Origin: Clitopilus passeckerianus
Lineage: Eukaryota; Basidiomycota; Agaricomycetes; Agaricales; Entolomataceae
DNA: 64,000 bases
NCBI GenBank assembly: GCA_944990035.1
Contig: CALYLX010000073.1
Location: forward strand, 40,302-104,301
Reading direction: 5' to 3'
Part shown: positions 59,977-64,000 of the stretch, in pieces
How positions within the stretch are numbered: the stretch's first letter is position 1
Layout of the letters: each line of letters starts with the position of its first letter
Made by a program: the position numbers and the translations under genes
Notes under the pieces: model-generated
The model's database searches: none
What the model was told of the DNA's origin: nothing
The model's input: the letters and a program-made list of their open reading frames with translations, nothing else

Positions 59977-60858
59977 ATGGCAAGCGCCACTCCAGAGACT
60001 GTGTCAGTCACTCAAATTGACTTCAGCCTGACTCCACTTTCGAAGAGTTACACCTCCTTCTACGCCAAGGTCATCGATGGTCTGTTCACAGCAGATGATT
60101 GCGCTCGCATTCAAGCTATCACTGAGGACACGGCCCATTGTCCTGACGGCTGGCTTCCAGCTGGCATGAACGACCACAAAGGCACTAAAACGATTCACTC
60201 CGATTTTCGCAATAGCGACAGAGCACTCGCATGGGATGAAGCAACGGCTAACTTCATATACGATAAATTACGACCATACGTCGAAGAGTTGCATGAAATT
60301 AAACCAGACGGGGACTGGGCTAGCATCACAGGGAAGAAAGGAAAGAAGCAGGGTCCACCTTGGGTGCTCTCTAGAATCAACGAGCGCCTGAGTTTTCTTC
60401 GATACGGGCCGGGCCACTACTTCAAGCTTCATTGCGACGGGCTCAACGAGTTTGAGGGCAGGAAGAGTTTCGTGACAATGCACCTCTATCTGAACGATTC
60501 CGTCGAGGCAAACAGGCCTTTATCCGAGTGTTCTGGAATCGTACCACCTGACTCAGTAACCCCATCTTCGGTCCCTCTACCAGGAGCAAAACGCGGCGCC
60601 CCCTCTTATCAAATTGCGACCTCTGCAGTAGAGCCTTCTGATGAAGGACAGGCGTCGGAACCGTCAAAGCCTCTGGCAGGCGGTTCTACGCGTTTTTGGT
60701 CCACAGACAAGAAGGCCTTTATCGATATTTTTCCAAAACTCGGCCGGGTATTGATATTCCAACAACGTATGCTTCTACACAGTGGGGAGATGGTAACCAA
60801 TGGTATCAAGTATACAGTCCGAAGTGACTTTATGTTTGAGCAAAGTGGAAATTCCTAG
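59977..60858 (+). CDS. Prolyl-4-hydroxylase-like 2-oxoglutarate/Fe(II) dioxygenase
   Basis: A single-exon gene of 293 residues. The double-stranded beta-helix core is visible: FLRYGPGHYFKLHCDG gives the HxD metal ligands, VTMHLYLND follows, and LIFQQRMLLHSGEMVTNGIK then YTVRSDFMF supply the distal His and the 2-oxoglutarate-binding basic residue. An insert rich in Pro/Ser (about residues 180-230) separates the strands. It belongs to the P4Hc-type group, which hydroxylates proline or similar side chains in proteins. No signal peptide or PTS1 (ends SGNS), so likely cytosolic or nuclear. It converges on dehydrogenase copy 3 with about 80 bases between stop codons. Confidence 0.83.
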   Translation: MASATPETVSVTQIDFSLTPLSKSYTSFYAKVIDGLFTADDCARIQAITEDTAHCPDGWLPAGMNDHKGTKTIHSDFRNSDRALAWDEATANFIYDKLRPYVEELHEIKPDGDWASITGKKGKKQGPPWVLSRINERLSFLRYGPGHYFKLHCDGLNEFEGRKSFVTMHLYLNDSVEANRPLSECSGIVPPDSVTPSSVPLPGAKRGAPSYQIATSAVEPSDEGQASEPSKPLAGGSTRFWSTDKKAFIDIFPKLGRVLIFQQRMLLHSGEMVTNGIKYTVRSDFMFEQSGNS

Positions 60859-60938
60859 TTATTCTCTTAGCACTATCTAGCACGCGAGGATACCGTCCTT
60901 ACATACCTCACATCCAATGTCTAAACTGGTGGCCCCTT

Positions 60939-63269
60939 TCACAGCCGTGCATCCTTTGGCATGTTCTTTAGTGCTTGCCTGACACCAAGGTCTCCAAGTA
61001 CGTCCTCCGCTAGAAAGAAACATCAATGTCTGGATTATAATACGGTTAAGTGACAAACCTCCACCAGGAATGCTGAATATCACTCGGTAAGTTTGCCCTG
61101 TTAGCAGATGAGGAATCGAGAACGTACGCATCGTAGACCACGGTTTTGTGATACTATCAATGCAGAAATCGTTATAAGATTTGCACAACTGGAGAGAGAG
61201 AACCAACGCACGTGTTCAATGAACTGACCCATTCCTAGAAGCTATGAGCTACCTTTCTCAATTGTTGCCTTCGAAACAACTTACCTCCTTCGGTAATACC
61301 TCTTCCTCCAAATATCTACCACACATGGTGAGCGTATGTAAAGCGACTAAGACAGTTTACATACCTGAACCGCGTCTCTAGCAGTAGCTTGAGCCGTCTC
61401 GGTACAGTACCTCTTTAAGAGAGCGATTTGACTGCAAAGGACGGGATAAAGGGTGAGGTTGATATGCCAATGAAGTACTTGAAGCGTACCCAGCCAGGTA
61501 ATGAGATTGCTTCTTTTGTTCCATGTGAGCCATTTGGTAGGTGATATTTTCGAACCAAGCTTGGGCACTTTCAACTCGTTGAATCATGTTGGCTAACTTT
61601 GACCGGATAACAGCCATTGAAGCCAACGGTCTACCCCAGACCTTGCGTTGGTTGACCCATCTAACTCATTTGTTAAATTTGACAGCCAAATGTAAAAGCT
61701 CTATGCGCTTACTTGAAGCATTCTTCAAGAATCCCTCTCTGGCCCGCTATGACAACTCCCGCCATGCCCCACCTTTCATGATTGAAGTTGCTGAGAATCA
61801 CCTGTAGGCCTGTGCCGTCAGCAGGCCCAAGGGTATTCTCATCGGGAACAAATATGTCCTCGAAGAGGACGTACCCTACACCCGCAGCTGGGTAGTAGGA
61901 TGTCTTGATGGACTTCACCTCAATGCCGGGTTGCCGGGGAGCAACCAGAACGACAAAGCCGCCGTTTATGCCCTCGTCCCTCGGGAAGACTGTACGGCAT
62001 CCAACGGTGAAGTAGTCCGCAAAAGTCGCATTGGTTATCCATTTCTACAAGAACAATTCTCAAGCCTTTGTGCCCTGTGTTCGTAAAGGTCGATAGCTCA
62101 CCTTACTGCAATGAAAACATTTAGTGATGACTGGTCACAAGGTCAGTGAATCGACGAACCTTCCTTTGACAACCCAACCTCCGTCGACTTTCGTGGCAGT
62201 ACAACGCAGACCGTTAATATCACTACCAGCATAGGCTTCAGAGATAGCTAGGCAGACATGCTTCTGTCCCGCAAAAATCTCTTCAACAATGCGTTCCCGC
62301 AAAGGGCTGCGGCCATAGTTCATGATGGGTGGAAGTCCTGAAAAGAATGTCAATGGACCTAGTTCTGACAGAAATTGCTTCCACATACCGATAGCAGTGC
62401 CGTCCCCAGCACCTCCATAGTAGCCTTTGACGTTGATACGGCCGAATTCTTGCACAATGATCATTTCGTGGAATTCGTCCAGCTGTTAGACACTGAGTGG
62501 ATGAAGTAACCTGGATTTGAATACGGACCTCCTCTGGTGCGATGATACCATCCATGAGAATACGGCCCTTCAGATGGGACCCCGGTCCATGGCGCATTGC
62601 AATGAGATTCTTCTTTGCGAACTCCTCGAACATGCGTTTTGAAGGTGGTTTGCCATTAACTTTCTGCAGGTTTTCGTCGCATACAATCACATCTTCAATG
62701 AACCTACGCAGAGCAACTTGGAATTTGCGATGATGCTACCAGCCTGAGGTCAGACCACAGAAGAGGTGACTCGAAGGGCGCTGTCATATTACTCACATCT
62801 TTGAAATACGGCGAGTTGAATCCATTAGCTAACCATGTTGGTTCAGCATATGGCACGTTGCTTGTCCGCCCATTCTGTCGTGAGAATACCTGCTGGTCCT
62901 CTCCCTTTACAGTTCCGATGTGAAGGCGGCTGTATTGTGGCCGGAGAAGGACTTCCTGTCGGTGAAGACTGAAGAAAGCTTCAGTTGCATCCTGGCCAGC
63001 TGTACAAATGTCACAAATGAAACGGCATCCTGTGGTAGGTTTGCGACGATGACATACCTACTTCGGCGTCAAGCAGGACTGCCAGACCTCCAGGATGTAA
63101 ACTTGCAAACTTTGAGAGGTCATAGACCTTGGAATCAATTATGACCCACTACAAAGATTCAAGGCCCATAGGTCAGTATAGCTCCGGAATCGCTGCTATT
63201 GAACCTCACCAGGTCGCCTGCTCTCTTGTGTTTCTCGACTTCTTCTCTACTGTAGTCTTGGCGTGCCAT
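60939..63269 (-). CDS. Cytochrome b5-acyl-CoA dehydrogenase f​usion, copy 3, ARL end and 4-base exon
   Basis: Same architecture as copies 1 and 2 but more diverged. The cytochrome b5 domain has DYSREEVEKHKRAGDL, SLHPGGLAVLLDAE and DATEAFFSLHR. The dehydrogenase has LIAMRHGPGSHLKG, GTAIGLPPIMNYG, CLAISEAYAGSDING, KKWITNATFADYF, NFNHERWGMAG, NQRKVWGRPLASM, FGGRGITEGG and IPGGAEDVLGDLGVRQAL. It ends ARL (PTS1 variant). The conserved GSKKWITN motif can only be assembled if a 4-base exon (62105-62102, TAAG) is spliced between two introns; both sides have good splice sites. The first exon ends after GDL; W-V-I-I-D starts the next one, as in the other copies. Putative catalytic base: Glu of NHER. 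Minus strand, first ATG MARQDYSREEV. Confidence 0.84.
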
Positions 63270-64000
63270 GATCGTCAAGGGCAATGAAGAAAGTTACCTT
63301 GTATTCGCTTCCCATGAGGCTATGGATATGAACGATCAATGCCGTACGTCCATGTCAATTGGCCACGACAAGCGAACATCTCAAAGCTCTCCCATAAATG
63401 GGAACAATTAAACGCGCCCCACTAAACCACGTCGCGTCTGCAGATGTCGCATTCAGGTGGTTCAGTCAAGAAGCTCGTTCATGAACCATGGTGACTATTC
63501 ATGTTTTTAAAAGGATGTATTAATGATAGGTATACACTTTGTACATCTCAAATACGTCCTTGGGGAAGACCCCTGTATATTCATAGAAGCAAGAAAATAT
63601 TTTCGTATCTTTTCGCTGCAGAGCTTTCACTAGCTCCCGGCTTCCGTCATAACCCAGGAGAAACCACGCAAAGTCCTCCGTATTTCTTGGCCTTCAAAGA
63701 GGTTCGTCCATAATGAGATTACCTGATCCTACGAAGCGTATTCCATGACCTGATACAGCAATTGAGGGTAAAGTTCCCCACTCCGCCCAGCCTTCACACA
63801 GAAACAGCGAGGACTACTGACAAGGCAGCGCAGCTCCATGAGAACACCGACCGTTGCTTGTCTTGACCTTGGGCTGTTCACTGCACCATGAGTTATTCTC
63901 CCTCGCCGGTAAAAAAACAGTGGAGGAAAATCTAGTTCAGTCAGTGGAAGAATCCATACGGAAACTCTTAGGTAGTGGGCATCAATCACACCACCATCAC
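63270..64000. other. Right edge without a recognised gene
   Basis: It includes the promoter of dehydrogenase copy 3. A plus ORF at 63501-63713 and a minus ORF at 63729-63989 are present; the latter could be the tail of a minus-strand gene entering from the right, but it has no recognisable motif. Confidence 0.4.

Noticed and set aside
59977..60858. The dioxygenase as a phytanoyl-CoA hydroxylase that would complete a branched-lipid pathway
   Set aside because: Its motifs and layout are of the prolyl-4-hydroxylase type, and it has no peroxisomal signal.

Overview
The window is nuclear DNA from a filamentous basidiomycete, most likely an agaricomycete. Genes are split by many short introns of about 45-65 bases. 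Several families are ones I associate with mushroom genomes: F-box proteins with an N-terminal coiled coil, expanded kinase-like genes, type B carboxylesterases and a GH79 glucuronidase. No rRNA, intact tRNA, CRISPR array or bacterial-style operon was seen. Gene models were built by hand from reading frames, splice sites and paralogue comparison. Exon positions are inferences from sequence, not from transcripts.

Layout. 1-5.7 kb: the 3' part of an NRPS-independent siderophore synthetase, a C2-domain protein like the cytokinesis protein Fic1/Inn1, and a six-helix Frag1/DRAM/Sfk1 membrane protein. 7-14.1 kb: three tandem paralogous MAP3K-like kinases (A, B, C). 14.1-20 kb: a gene-poor stretch with a decayed gene and a palindromic repeat. 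20-23.8 kb: a degenerate kinase-like gene (E) facing a fourth paralogue (D). 24-32 kb: a Bles03/DUF1917 protein, a carboxylesterase, a DsbA/FrnE-like thioredoxin-fold protein, and a metallophosphoesterase with a probable frameshift. 32-42 kb: an F-box protein, an unknown protein with an internal duplication, a membrane SH3 protein, a Rossmann-fold reductase and a single-pass membrane protein. 42-45.6 kb: nothing recognisable. 45.7-49.4 kb: a Zn2Cys6 transcription factor.

49.6-63.3 kb is the most coherent part functionally. It holds three cytochrome b5-acyl-CoA dehydrogenase f​usions and an alpha-methylacyl-CoA racemase-like enzyme. The racemase ends in SKL and two dehydrogenases end in ARL, both peroxisomal targeting signals. 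A secreted GH79 glucuronidase and a prolyl-4-hydroxylase-like dioxygenase lie between the racemase and the third dehydrogenase. The likely joint role is peroxisomal oxidation of branched or otherwise unusual acyl-CoAs.

The most unusual signals are: the kinase paralogues, which share an undescribed N-terminal helical module, have all lost the glycine of the DFG motif and carry a run of tiny exons; a required 4-base exon in the third dehydrogenase; a 10-base exon in the reductase; three GC-AG introns; and the exon-plus-intron duplication inside the unknown protein.
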